21,856 bases of DNA from Treponema sp. (GTDB taxonomy: Bacteria; Spirochaetota; Spirochaetia; Treponematales; Breznakiellaceae): contig JAISBK010000018.1 in the NCBI GenBank assembly GCA_031266255.1, forward strand, positions 1-21,856. Direction: 5' to 3'. Position numbers and translations under genes: made by a program. Positions 6,518-13,713 of this stretch are shown piece after piece; positions within the stretch are counted from its first letter, which is position 1, and each line of letters opens with the position of its first letter. Under the pieces are notes generated by a model. It was not told the origin of the DNA. It saw only the letters and a list, made by a program, of their open reading frames with translations, and did no database searches.

Positions 6518-7687
6518 ATGAAACGATTTAGTATACTTTTATTAGTAAGTTTTATCACGCTGACCGCCTTTGCTGAAGAAGAATTGGAGTTTTACACCAA
6601 TGAACTCAACAACGCTCTTACTGTTGCTGAGCAGCTTCGTATATTGCGGATCGTCCGGGATGCGGAAATTGATGATTCTGCCTCTTTCTATGCGTCGGCA
6701 TTGAGCCGTCTCCTCACGGTATATCCTAACATCAGGGATAGCCAGGAATTGGATGCCGCAGATGAGTGTATGAGACTCATTACGGATCAATTGGGTGAGG
6801 CTCAGTATACTGAAGCAGGGCAAAACCTCTGGAGGGTTGTCCAGGTTTTCCGTAATCCTTTGGTCAAGTCGGATGCCCTGATTGCCTTGGGTAAAGTAGG
6901 AGCCACGGATTTACTTCCCCAAGTGGTGCAGACCCTACTGGATACCAATACAGAGCCAAGCATCAATCGGATATCCGGGGAACGCATTGCCTATGGGGCG
7001 ATCGTTTCACTGGAAAATTACAAAGATCCTACCGGATATTTACCGGTGTTTTTTGCTTCGAATGGCTGGTATTCCCAATGGGTGAGGAACCAAGCGGAAA
7101 CTTCCTTGTCTATCATCACCGAAGATCCCACCGAGGCCTTGATCGAAGTTATCCATAGACCAGGGTATACCTACGCCTATAAGTACCTGGCTCTTAGGTC
7201 CTTGGAGAAATTCGAAGTTGCTGATGAATCAAAGGCACAAGGTGCTTTGGCTGCACTGTATGAAGGCTGGAGGGCTTCGACGAATGAGCTTCGGAAGCAG
7301 AAAGATTTGGCGAGTATGCGTAAACTTGCCATTGATATGATCAGCCGTTATGGGATCGAGGATGAAACCGTGTATCCCCTGTTGGAACATTCGTATATGA
7401 AAGGGGTTGATGAAGAAGAACGGATCGGTGCTATAGGGGCTTTGTCGAAAATCGGCACTGAGGATGCCGCGCAGCTGCTGTCCTCTTTCATTTCCTTGAT
7501 AAACAATAGCCTCGAAAGAGGAATCTTAACTCAGCAGGAGGAACGATTTCTGCGGGTGTTAATTCCTGCTTTAGGCGCTACTGGTCAAGCCATAGGAGAG
7601 CCTGTCCTCCGTCAAGTGATTGCCCATAATTGGACTAATGGTATCCACACCCTCGCCCGGGAAGCTCTAGATACTATAGGAGACTAG
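6518..7687 (+). CDS. Exported HEAT-repeat protein
   Basis: A 389-residue protein with a typical signal peptide: KR, then a hydrophobic core (ILLLVSFITLTAFA), with cleavage likely after Ala19. The mature part is alpha-helical with HEAT-type repeats, for example LVKSDALIALGKVGATDLL near 115-133 and RIGAIGALSKIGTEDAAQLL near 302-321, each starting a helix pair of about 35 residues. Such proteins are protein-interaction scaffolds; the periplasm is the likely location because there is no lipobox or second membrane segment. It stands alone, divergent from the NfeD-flotillin operon and convergent with ptsN. There is no SD before the ATG. The partner is unknown. Confidence 0.85.
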   Translation: MKRFSILLLVSFITLTAFAEEELEFYTNELNNALTVAEQLRILRIVRDAEIDDSASFYASALSRLLTVYPNIRDSQELDAADECMRLITDQLGEAQYTEAGQNLWRVVQVFRNPLVKSDALIALGKVGATDLLPQVVQTLLDTNTEPSINRISGERIAYGAIVSLENYKDPTGYLPVFFASNGWYSQWVRNQAETSLSIITEDPTEALIEVIHRPGYTYAYKYLALRSLEKFEVADESKAQGALAALYEGWRASTNELRKQKDLASMRKLAIDMISRYGIEDETVYPLLEHSYMKGVDEEERIGAIGALSKIGTEDAAQLLSSFISLINNSLERGILTQQEERFLRVLIPALGATGQAIGEPVLRQVIAHNWTNGIHTLAREALDTIGD

Positions 7688-7700
7688 GGATTCCTAAGCA

Positions 7701-7723
7701 GCAATTCGGCTTTGCCGAATTGC
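7701..7723. terminator. Perfect hairpin downstream of the HEAT-repeat gene
   Basis: GCAATTCGGC (7701-7710) and GCCGAATTGC (7714-7723) form a perfect 10-base stem with a TTT loop, 13 bases after the stop of the HEAT-repeat gene. No T-run follows on either strand, so it may stabilise mRNA 3' ends or act with a factor instead of being a classic intrinsic terminator. Confidence 0.5.
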
Positions 7724-7738
7724 AGGATGGTACACATC

Positions 7739-7772
7739 AATAGTTTCCAAAGTGCAAGCTTTGGAAACTATT
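7739..7772. terminator. Perfect 14-bp hairpin at the 3' end of ptsN
   Basis: The left arm at 7739-7752 (AATAGTTTCCAAAG) and the right arm at 7759-7772 are perfectly complementary, with a six-base loop. The ptsN stop codon (7768-7770) lies inside the stem. It shares no sequence with the neighbouring hairpin and has no T-run on either side. Confidence 0.5.
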
Positions 7773-8214
7773 CTGCTAAAACATGTAAAACTGCTTCCGG
7801 GGATGTAGCAGCTAGAATTTCCGCTCGTTTGTCCGAGCTTTTAAAGAGTAAGCTTATTTCCGCGAGAAACTGAAGGTGCGGACCGGTTTTTTCAATAGGA
7901 GATAGAGTCATAATGAAAATCCTACAGGGTTGGCCATCCAGAGAGTCAAAGTCAACCGGAGCATCCGAAATCCCGATACAAGCCACCAAATCACGAATTG
8001 TCCCACTCTTGCCGTGAGGAATGGCAATACCATGTTTCATACCAGTAGACATTTTTCGTTCCCGATCCATTACTGCATTCAGGGCCGCGGTACGATCCAG
8101 TATTTTATCCGCTGCAACGAGTATATCCAACAACTCGTTGATTATTGCTTCTTTAGTAGTCCCCTTCAAATGAAGGCTGATAGTTTCTTTTGAAAGTACT
8201 GTCTTGAGGTTCAT
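7768..8214 (-). CDS. ptsN: PTS EIIA-Ntr-type regulatory protein
   Basis: The product is a 148-residue EIIA domain of the fructose/mannitol/nitrogen family. The phosphorylated histidine is His67 in GIAIPHGKS, preceded by the family's R-E-x-x-x-S-T-G-x-x-x-G pattern. No EIIB or EIIC domain is fused or adjacent, which favours a regulatory EIIA-Ntr (PtsN) role over sugar import; many spirochaetes keep only part of the PTS. The frame is open to 8295, but homology begins at MNLKTVL, and a strong promoter-like pair (8221-8249) ends six bases before 8214, so the longer form is unlikely. There is no SD. It is divergent from the MFS gene. Confidence 0.9.
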   Translation of the reverse strand: MNLKTVLSKETISLHLKGTTKEAIINELLDILVAADKILDRTAALNAVMDRERKMSTGMKHGIAIPHGKSGTIRDLVACIGISDAPVDFDSLDGQPCRIFIMTLSPIEKTGPHLQFLAEISLLFKSSDKRAEILAATSPEAVLHVLAE

Positions 8215-8220
8215 GGTTTC

Positions 8221-8249
8221 AGTGTAAATCGCTGTGGGTGAAAAGTCAA
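8221..8249 (-). promoter_or_regulatory. Candidate promoter of ptsN
   Basis: On the minus strand TTGACT (8244-8249), a 17-base spacer and TACACT (8221-8226) make a good promoter match. Six bases (GAAACC) separate it from the ATG at 8214, so the predicted start of transcription falls on or next to the start codon. Confidence 0.5.
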
Positions 8250-8367
8250 GGATTTCCTTGTGGCTGGGATATCGGGGCGTTTTATTTTTTTGCAATTGGC
8301 TTTAGAAAAATAAAAAAATGGAGAATGGGTATGATGCGCTATGCTGATGCAGCAATAAGGTTCCTCA

Positions 8368-9618
8368 GTGAATAATCCCCTGATCAAGACCCTTTTGGAG
8401 TTGCGGGGTAATCCCCGGGCCTGTGTGTATACCGAACCCCTCTGGGGGCTTTCGATGAACCTTTGTTTACCCTATGCTTCGGTGTACATGATTGCCCTGG
8501 GTCTCTCAGATGCTGAAATAGGGTTTATCGCGACGGTGTACATGCTTTCCCAGGTGGTGTTTGCGTTTTTAAGCGGCCCTATTACCGATAAACTTGGAAG
8601 GCGAAAAACCACCGCGGTCTTTGATTTTATTGCGTGGTGTATTCCCTGCCTCATCTGGATCTGGGCGGAAAATTTTTGGTTTTTCCTGGTTGCCGCATTA
8701 TTCAACGGCGCTATGAAGGTGCCTACTAATTCTTGGGATTGTCTCATGGTTGAGGATGCTGAAAAGAGCCGCATCACCCGGATATATTCTTTGGTGATCG
8801 TCTGTGGGCAGCTCTCCGCCCTCTTTGCACCAATTTCTTCCGTTTTGGTATCCCACTTCACCCTGGTGAAGGCCATCCGGATCCTCTATGTCAATGCTTT
8901 TGTGGTGATGACTACCAAACTGATCCTGTTGTTTATGTTTTCCCGAGAAACCCAGACCGGTCTTGTCCGCATCAAGGAAACTAAGGGAAAAAGCATCGGT
9001 TCCCTGTTAGGGGGATACGGCGGGGTTGTGCAGATCATGGGAAAATCCCAGGGAACGATCTTTGCGCTGATCATCACCGCCTTGGTAGGTGCGGTGGGAA
9101 TGATCAACACCACCTTTTGGCAGGTTGTGGTGAGTAAAAAACTCCTGATCCCAGATCCATTGCTCCCCCTTTTCCCCATGTTTCGTTCCATCATCTCCTT
9201 AGTGTTCTTTTTTACGGTTATTCCCCATATTACCAACGTAAACCTCAAAACCCCTTTGCTCTTGGGTTTTGCCGCATATCTCATGGGACAGGCTATGCTG
9301 GTTTTAACCCCTAGTGCAGGTTTATTCACCTACGGTATGCTGGGCGTTTCCCTGGTGTTTGATGGTTTTGGTGCGGGAACCCTCGCTATGCTTGCCGAAT
9401 CCCTGGTGGCTCTCCATGTAGACGTTGCAGAACGCGCCCGAGTCATGGCGATTCAGCACATGATCATCATGGCGCTTACTGCTCCTTTTGGTTTGATAGG
9501 CGGGCTCCTCTCTGGAATATCCCGGGACCTCCCCTTCGTACTTACCGGTGGTCTTTTACTTACCGGGTTCCTGGCGACCCTGTGGTATTACCGCAAAAAT
9601 CCCGATGTCCCGTCATAG
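8368..9618 (+). CDS. MFS-family transporter
   Basis: The 416-residue protein is rich in hydrophobic segments consistent with about 11-12 membrane helices in two halves. An MFS motif A version (GPITDKLGRRKT, residues about 69-80) follows the second helix, and a short polar central loop (ETQTGLVRIKETKGKS) separates the halves. It is a cytoplasmic-membrane secondary transporter or drug/sugar efflux protein; the substrate cannot be read from sequence. The start is GTG at 8368, with AAGG eight bases upstream; an in-frame stop at 8356-8358 rules out anything longer. The gene is divergent from ptsN and is followed 50 bases later by the M23 peptidase gene, so the two may be cotranscribed. Confidence 0.9.
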   Translation: MNNPLIKTLLELRGNPRACVYTEPLWGLSMNLCLPYASVYMIALGLSDAEIGFIATVYMLSQVVFAFLSGPITDKLGRRKTTAVFDFIAWCIPCLIWIWAENFWFFLVAALFNGAMKVPTNSWDCLMVEDAEKSRITRIYSLVIVCGQLSALFAPISSVLVSHFTLVKAIRILYVNAFVVMTTKLILLFMFSRETQTGLVRIKETKGKSIGSLLGGYGGVVQIMGKSQGTIFALIITALVGAVGMINTTFWQVVVSKKLLIPDPLLPLFPMFRSIISLVFFFTVIPHITNVNLKTPLLLGFAAYLMGQAMLVLTPSAGLFTYGMLGVSLVFDGFGAGTLAMLAESLVALHVDVAERARVMAIQHMIIMALTAPFGLIGGLLSGISRDLPFVLTGGLLLTGFLATLWYYRKNPDVPS

Positions 9619-9628
9619 GTTAAGGCCA

Positions 9629-9657
9629 TTGTTGGACAGGGTGGAGATGAGTATACT
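9629..9657 (+). promoter_or_regulatory. Weak candidate promoter of the M23 peptidase gene
   Basis: TTGTTG (9629-9634), a 17-base spacer and TATACT (9652-9657) lie in the MFS-M23 gap, ending 11 bases before the ATG at 9669. The -35 is poor. A second TATAAT (9662-9667) is too close to the start codon to serve that ATG. Confidence 0.25.
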
Positions 9658-9668
9658 GGGGTATAATT

Positions 9669-10655
9669 ATGATGGTAAAACGGGTAATCGGCGCGTATCT
9701 GGTTAAAAAATCCTGGGGACTGCTCCTGGTTCTGGTGCAGTGTTTTGGCGTGACTTTGCTCTATGCTCAGTCCCCGGTAAAGTTGGTGCTTCTTCCTGAG
9801 CATCCCCGACCTGGAGAACCGGTAACGGTGGGGATGGCTGCAGGGGCAATGGGGGAAAAGGAAGACCCGGCTGGTCTGTTCCAAGCAGTACTCATCAATA
9901 CGCGGGGGCAACGGCTGACCAAGGCCTCTTTTTTTAATCTCACCGTGGATAAGGAAGGTACATCCCTTAAAGTCGCGATTTTAGCAGTTCCCTGTACGGC
10001 GAGGCCAGGATCCGCGGTTATCCAAGTGGAGCATCAAGGGGCGTCTATCGGAACGATCGACTTTACCATTGAAAACAGAACCTTTGTTTCCGAAGAAATC
10101 ACCTTAGATCAGGGTAATACAGATCTCCGTACCATCCAGGATCCTCAAAAAACCGCCGAGGCATCGGTATTATGGGGCATCATCAGCCGTACTGGAACCG
10201 AAGTGTATACGGTAGGGCCTTTTACCGCCCCGGTTAGTTCTACCCGAAGGACCAGTTTCTTTGGAGATCGCCGGATTTTTAGGTATGTGGATGGTTCTCA
10301 AGCGTCTTCGATTCATGCGGGTATTGACTACGGTGTTCCCCGGGGAACCGCAGTCAGGTCTTGTGCAGATGGAAGGGTGGTCCTTGCCCGTTCTCGGATC
10401 GTTACCGGTAATTCGGTGATCATTGAACATCTCCCTGGAGTCTATTCCCTTTATTATCATCTTGACCATATCGCGGTACAAGAAGGAACTATGGTACGTA
10501 CCGGTACGCTCCTCGGTCAATCCGGGGCAACCGGCTTGGCAACCGGTCCCCATCTGCATTGGGAAATCCGGGTTGCCGGAGAAAATACCGACCCTGACGC
10601 CTTTGTTTCCCGGCCCATTCTTGACAAAGATGCTCTTTTGGGTAATAATAACTAA
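9669..10655 (+). CDS. Exported M23/LytM-family metallopeptidase
   Basis: A 328-residue protein: signal peptide (KRVIGAYLVKK, then the core SWGLLLVLVQCFGVTLLYA, cleaved near Ala33), a beta-rich N-terminal region (about 35-140) and a C-terminal LytM domain (about 205-310). The zinc and catalytic residues are visible: HAGID (His216, Asp220), YYHLDH (His264) and GPHLHWE (His295, His297). The complete set suggests an active peptidoglycan endopeptidase, in contrast to EnvC-type inactive regulators. It acts in the periplasm in wall remodelling or division. Two ATGs (9669, 9672) are equally possible. Its 3' end contains the rpsU promoter. Confidence 0.92.
   Translation: MMVKRVIGAYLVKKSWGLLLVLVQCFGVTLLYAQSPVKLVLLPEHPRPGEPVTVGMAAGAMGEKEDPAGLFQAVLINTRGQRLTKASFFNLTVDKEGTSLKVAILAVPCTARPGSAVIQVEHQGASIGTIDFTIENRTFVSEEITLDQGNTDLRTIQDPQKTAEASVLWGIISRTGTEVYTVGPFTAPVSSTRRTSFFGDRRIFRYVDGSQASSIHAGIDYGVPRGTAVRSCADGRVVLARSRIVTGNSVIIEHLPGVYSLYYHLDHIAVQEGTMVRTGTLLGQSGATGLATGPHLHWEIRVAGENTDPDAFVSRPILDKDALLGNNN
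10621..10649 (+). promoter_or_regulatory. Candidate rpsU promoter inside the M23 gene
   Basis: A consensus TTGACA (10621-10626), an ideal 17-base spacer and AATAAT (10644-10649, five of six) lie in the last codons of the peptidase gene. Transcription would start near 10656, just after the peptidase stop, leaving a leader of about 60 bases for rpsU. Confidence 0.6.
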
Positions 10656-10699
10656 ACGTATGATACGATTTTTACGTAATGTTGACCATTATGATGGAG

Positions 10700-10709
10700 A
10701 GGGGGTGAT
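10700..10709 (+). promoter_or_regulatory. Extended SD that sets the TTG start of rpsU
   Basis: AGGGGGTGAT (10700-10709) can pair with most of the 16S anti-SD region (compare AGGAGGTGAT). A run of eight T covers 10709-10716, and TTG at 10715-10717 is the start. No ATG or GTG is available in frame at a usable distance. Confidence 0.65.
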
Positions 10710-10714
10710 TTTTT

Positions 10715-10918
10715 TTGGCGCATATCATCGTGGATGATAATGAGATGTTGGAAAAAGCCATCAAACGTTTTAAACGGATGGTAGAAAAAGAAGGCATCAT
10801 CAGGGAATTTAAAAAGCGGGAATATTATGAAAAGCCCTCAACCATTCTTAATCGGAAAAAAAAGGCGATTCAGCGGAAACTGCTTAAAAAGTCTCGAAAA
10901 GGCAGATCCGATTACTAA
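10715..10918 (+). CDS. rpsU: 30S ribosomal protein S21
   Basis: The 67-residue basic protein matches S21: a short beta start (AHIIVDDNEMLEKAIKRF) followed by long Arg/Lys-rich helices (REFKKREYYEKPS and a KKKAIQRKLLKK tail). It binds the 30S platform near the 3' end of 16S rRNA and helps mRNA selection in initiation. The length is normal for the family. The start is TTG at 10715 with a near-complete SD six to eight bases away. A strong promoter lies within the upstream gene and a hairpin lies just after the stop, so it is probably a single-gene unit. The rare start codon combined with a very strong SD is unusual for a ribosomal protein. Confidence 0.95.
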   Translation: MAHIIVDDNEMLEKAIKRFKRMVEKEGIIREFKKREYYEKPSTILNRKKKAIQRKLLKKSRKGRSDY

Positions 10919-10919
10919 G

Positions 10920-10976
10920 AAGCGGTGGGAGTTTGCGAGGGTTTAACGATTTTGGCGTAAAGCCCTGCAAACGCTT
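10920..10976 (+). terminator. Interrupted hairpin after rpsU
   Basis: GTTTGC (10931-10936) pairs with GCAAAC (10967-10972), and GGGTTT (10939-10944) pairs with AAGCCC (10960-10965) with one G-T pair. AAGC/GCTT pairs at 10920-10923 and 10973-10976 can extend the stem across a seven-base bulge. The following sequence is T-rich but has no clean T-run. A probable transcript 3' end for rpsU. Confidence 0.45.
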
Positions 10977-10977
10977 A

Positions 10978-11018
10978 GGGGACTTTGATTTTGTAGTGTA
11001 TATAGTATTGAAGTCCCC
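10978..11018 (+). repeat. Inverted repeat before the glycosidase-domain gene
   Basis: GGGGACTT (10978-10985) and AAGTCCCC (11011-11018) form a perfect eight-base stem with a 25-base AT-rich loop containing TATATA (10999-11004). It could be the rest of the rpsU terminator region or an operator-like site for the gene at 11041, whose start has no good SD. Confidence 0.4.
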
Positions 11019-11040
11019 CTATTGATTAAAGATTATACGT

Positions 11041-12006
11041 ATGTTGATTACCTTAAGACTACTGAACACGACCAAGACGTATCGAAAGATACGATATGGT
11101 TTATCCGCGGGCTTGTATCTATTCCTTGCCCTGGTTTTTGGCTCCTGTAGAACGCTTTCTCCCCTTGCGACACCACCTGAAACCGGGGCGTTCTCTATTC
11201 CTGAAGAGATCCTTCCCCAATGGCAGGCGTTTGCAGATCAGTGGTGTCCAGGAATTGACTATTTTGAGGGGAGAGTCCGGGAACCGAAGCTCCGTTTTTG
11301 GGCCTTACGGGTGGATTTGACTGAGCCGACTGTGCGGATTGTGGTGAGTGAAGCGGAAGAGCAACTCAATGGCGTCATCCCGAGCACCAAGATCACGAGT
11401 TTTGTCCGGCGTTATGATTGTCTTGCAGGGATAAACACCAATCCCTTTAGCCCGGTATCAGGAAAAGAGGGGGAGGATCGGACCATTGTGGGGATAACCG
11501 TTTCCCAGGGAGTGGTGGTGGCTCTTCCTCACCCATCCTTTGATGGCTTGGTGTTTTATCATGATGGAAAAGCCGCTATCGTAAATCAAGCGGCATTGAT
11601 CGAGGATCATACCGGCGGAACCATCAAAAACGCGGTGGGTGGCTTTTACGCCGTATTACGGGACGGGACGGTCTTGGAAGAGACGTTTACCCGAGGAAAC
11701 GCCCGGCATCCCAGGAGCGCAGTGGGGGTATCTGCTGATGGAGGGCTCCTCTATCTTTTGGTCATTGACGGACGGCAGCTTGGCAGTATAGGGGCCACCG
11801 AAGCTGAAGTGGGCCTTATATTACAAAAATTAGGCGCTGATGACGGCCTTAATCTTGATGGAGGGGGATCTACCGCCCTGGCCCTGAAGTATCCTGACGG
11901 TAAGGTACGGGCCGTCAATACTCCCATCCACAAGCTCATTCCTGGAAAGGAACGCGCAGTGGCCACATGCCTAGGAATAGGCGTTGTTCATGGCGTATTA
12001 CCCTGA
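11041..12006 (+). CDS. Lipoprotein with phosphodiester glycosidase (NAGPA/DUF2233) domain
   Basis: A 321-residue protein with a basic N-terminus, a hydrophobic stretch (LSAGLYLFLALVFGSC) and a candidate lipidated Cys36; the box FGSC fits only the relaxed spirochaete lipobox. The rest matches the phosphodiester glycosidase domain: a VDLTEPTVRIVVSEAE start, a conserved GINTNPFSP segment near residue 133, a VGGFYAVLRDGT segment, and the hallmark NLDGGGSTALAL near 271-282. The family includes the mammalian N-acetylglucosamine-1-phosphodiester alpha-N-acetylglucosaminidase domain and bacterial homologues of mostly unknown substrate, some linked to cell-wall glycopolymers. A lipid anchor would place it in the periplasm or at the outer membrane. 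Which sugar phosphodiester it cuts is unknown. It converges on the DUF115 gene. Confidence 0.87.
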   Translation: MLITLRLLNTTKTYRKIRYGLSAGLYLFLALVFGSCRTLSPLATPPETGAFSIPEEILPQWQAFADQWCPGIDYFEGRVREPKLRFWALRVDLTEPTVRIVVSEAEEQLNGVIPSTKITSFVRRYDCLAGINTNPFSPVSGKEGEDRTIVGITVSQGVVVALPHPSFDGLVFYHDGKAAIVNQAALIEDHTGGTIKNAVGGFYAVLRDGTVLEETFTRGNARHPRSAVGVSADGGLLYLLVIDGRQLGSIGATEAEVGLILQKLGADDGLNLDGGGSTALALKYPDGKVRAVNTPIHKLIPGKERAVATCLGIGVVHGVLP

Positions 12007-12037
12007 CTCCTGCACCACTACCTTCCTCCATGATGCT

Positions 12038-13708
12038 TCACCAGGAACAGGAGCTTCGTAGCTCCTGAAGCGTTACGTCAAACAGGTTAAGCAGAGGGTC
12101 AATTTCCGTACGTACCCGTTTTAAAAAGGAAAGGTCTGTTCCTAAAGGACGGCGCCCCCGAGCTCCAGCACATTCAGGAAAATGCGCCCAGAGGTAATCA
12201 CATGCGTCTAACAAACCCTCAAGGTTTTCAGGCGCCCTGGATTTGCTTCTCGTCAGTATATCCCGAAGCAGGATCAGCGCCTCCTGTTCCCGATAGATGA
12301 AGGCTTCTACCTGAAGGCCTGTCGCGGCTGCCTTACCCAAGGCTTGAGGAACCATGGTGCTGGACGAACCTTTCCCCAAGAGCGCTAAGGCCTTTTCCAA
12401 GGACAAGCTCTGCAGTCCTAAGGCCAGACCGAGGCCCATAATATCCTGGATCCGGGTTTCCTGGGCAAATTCCTGTTCAAAGAGGTCTCGATAGGTTTTC
12501 ATCACGGGGTCGCTCCGTTGGGCTATCCCTGTTTTGGAACAAACCACCCCCGTACCTGATCGGAACGCTGCATCAACTGTGAGAATGCTCCTGAAACGGG
12601 TTTGCTTGCGCAATCTTTCCCGGTGGCCCGGCGTGGATCGGCCATGAAACCTATCCAGGGTAAAGGCAAAATCAAGGCCGCCGGTGATGATAGGCCCGGT
12701 GGAGAGCCGCTGGGCTATGGCTACCGCGGTAAGTCCCACCGAACCCAAGGCCGGAAAGGTTTCCGGAAGCAAGCCTGCCGCATCAAGCCGGGTGAACAGG
12801 CGCAGCTTTGTCCAGGGTGTGGCAAAGAGCCAAGGATGGCCGCCCAGGACTTCCCGAGTGGCAGGCAGTGCAGAAAGATCCATGGCTACAGGGATTTCCC
12901 AAGAACCCATACCGATGAAATCCTGGATATTCCAATGCTGACTTTCCAGAGCAACCACCAGATCTGGTTGGATGTTCCAATCCTTCAAGGGCTGCAAACA
13001 GGTATCCACCCCAATTATCCTGAAGGGTCTGGACCTTACCGCAAGGGCCGCGCCCCAATAGCGATGCAGCCCTTCCAAAACCTCATCCAGAGAAGGACCT
13101 GCCCCTAAAACCAGAACCGGTGCAGCGCCCAAGCTAAACTCCCGTAGAGAAGGGGCTTGGGGAATAAGGGCCAGGTTACGGAGCGCATTCCGCACGTATC
13201 GTCGGCCCATCTTCATCAGCGTCATGGCATTACCCCAGTTATATGCAATATCTTGACGAAGCGCGGCTGCCAAGCTGGTATAACGGTCGGCGTATAATTG
13301 CCAGCCTCCAGACAAACGGAGGATTTCGAGCTTGCGGAACCGGCGGGTCCCCCAGGTCTTCCATACCCACGTGCAAAGCTGGACCGGGTCCTCGAAACCG
13401 ACCAGGCCCAACCGGGGATTTTTTTTCAGTACATCTCCCATAACCTGGCTCGATAAGTCCAGGAGCGTTTTGTCCAGCTCCACACAGAGAATGGCCGAAT
13501 CAGGGCTTATCTGGGTAAGGAGCACCTCAATACCGTAACCATACAAGGGGGATGGGCAAAAATAGAGGATCCCTGCTCCCAACGGAGCTGTCTTGGCCAA
13601 GCGTTCTCCTTGGGCTATGGGGTCTATACGCGAAAGAAGAGTTTTTCCTTTATAAGAAACCGAAAGTCCCCGGCGAGCTTTACACTGCCGGGGTAGTTCA
13701 TCGGACAT
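12038..13708 (-). CDS. DUF115 / MptE-like protein (Maf-related)
   Basis: A 556-residue cytoplasmic protein. The central Rossmann-like domain begins with VLVLGAGPSLDEVLEGL (about 198-214) and continues with RIIGVDTCLQPLKDWNIQPDLVVALE (about 230-255; read in two parts), the DUF115/MptE pattern. A GGLDFAF segment near 340 belongs to the same fold. The flanking regions are helical and unassigned. Relatives include archaeal 6-hydroxymethylpterin diphosphokinase MptE and the Maf proteins of flagellin glycosylation; bacterial DUF115 proteins often act on nonulosonate-type sugars. No sugar or flagellar gene is in this window, so the substrate is open. It begins five bases after the PpiD-like stop and must share its transcript. 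An A8 run encodes KKN near residue 95. Confidence 0.82.
   Translation of the reverse strand: MSDELPRQCKARRGLSVSYKGKTLLSRIDPIAQGERLAKTAPLGAGILYFCPSPLYGYGIEVLLTQISPDSAILCVELDKTLLDLSSQVMGDVLKKNPRLGLVGFEDPVQLCTWVWKTWGTRRFRKLEILRLSGGWQLYADRYTSLAAALRQDIAYNWGNAMTLMKMGRRYVRNALRNLALIPQAPSLREFSLGAAPVLVLGAGPSLDEVLEGLHRYWGAALAVRSRPFRIIGVDTCLQPLKDWNIQPDLVVALESQHWNIQDFIGMGSWEIPVAMDLSALPATREVLGGHPWLFATPWTKLRLFTRLDAAGLLPETFPALGSVGLTAVAIAQRLSTGPIITGGLDFAFTLDRFHGRSTPGHRERLRKQTRFRSILTVDAAFRSGTGVVCSKTGIAQRSDPVMKTYRDLFEQEFAQETRIQDIMGLGLALGLQSLSLEKALALLGKGSSSTMVPQALGKAAATGLQVEAFIYREQEALILLRDILTRSKSRAPENLEGLLDACDYLWAHFPECAGARGRRPLGTDLSFLKRVRTEIDPLLNLFDVTLQELRSSCSW
12048..12067. repeat. Short perfect hairpin at the 3' end of the DUF115 gene
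   Basis: CAGGAGCT (12048-12055) and AGCTCCTG (12060-12067) form a perfect eight-base stem with a TCGT loop. It lies inside the last codons of the minus-strand gene and 41 bases beyond the stop of the convergent glycosidase gene. There is no T-run, so a terminator role is only possible. Confidence 0.3.
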
Positions 13709-13713
13709 GATAC

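Noticed and set aside
8215..8295. N-terminal extension of PtsN from an ATG at 8295
   Set aside because: Family homology begins at 8214, and the extension contains a strong promoter-like sequence.
9662..9667. TATAAT directly before the M23 peptidase start
   Set aside because: It is one base from the ATG, so transcription would start inside the gene; no matching -35 sits 16-18 bases upstream.
12602..13108. A 168-codon open frame on the plus strand
   Set aside because: Antisense to the DUF115 domain including its GAGPSLD motif; no independent support.
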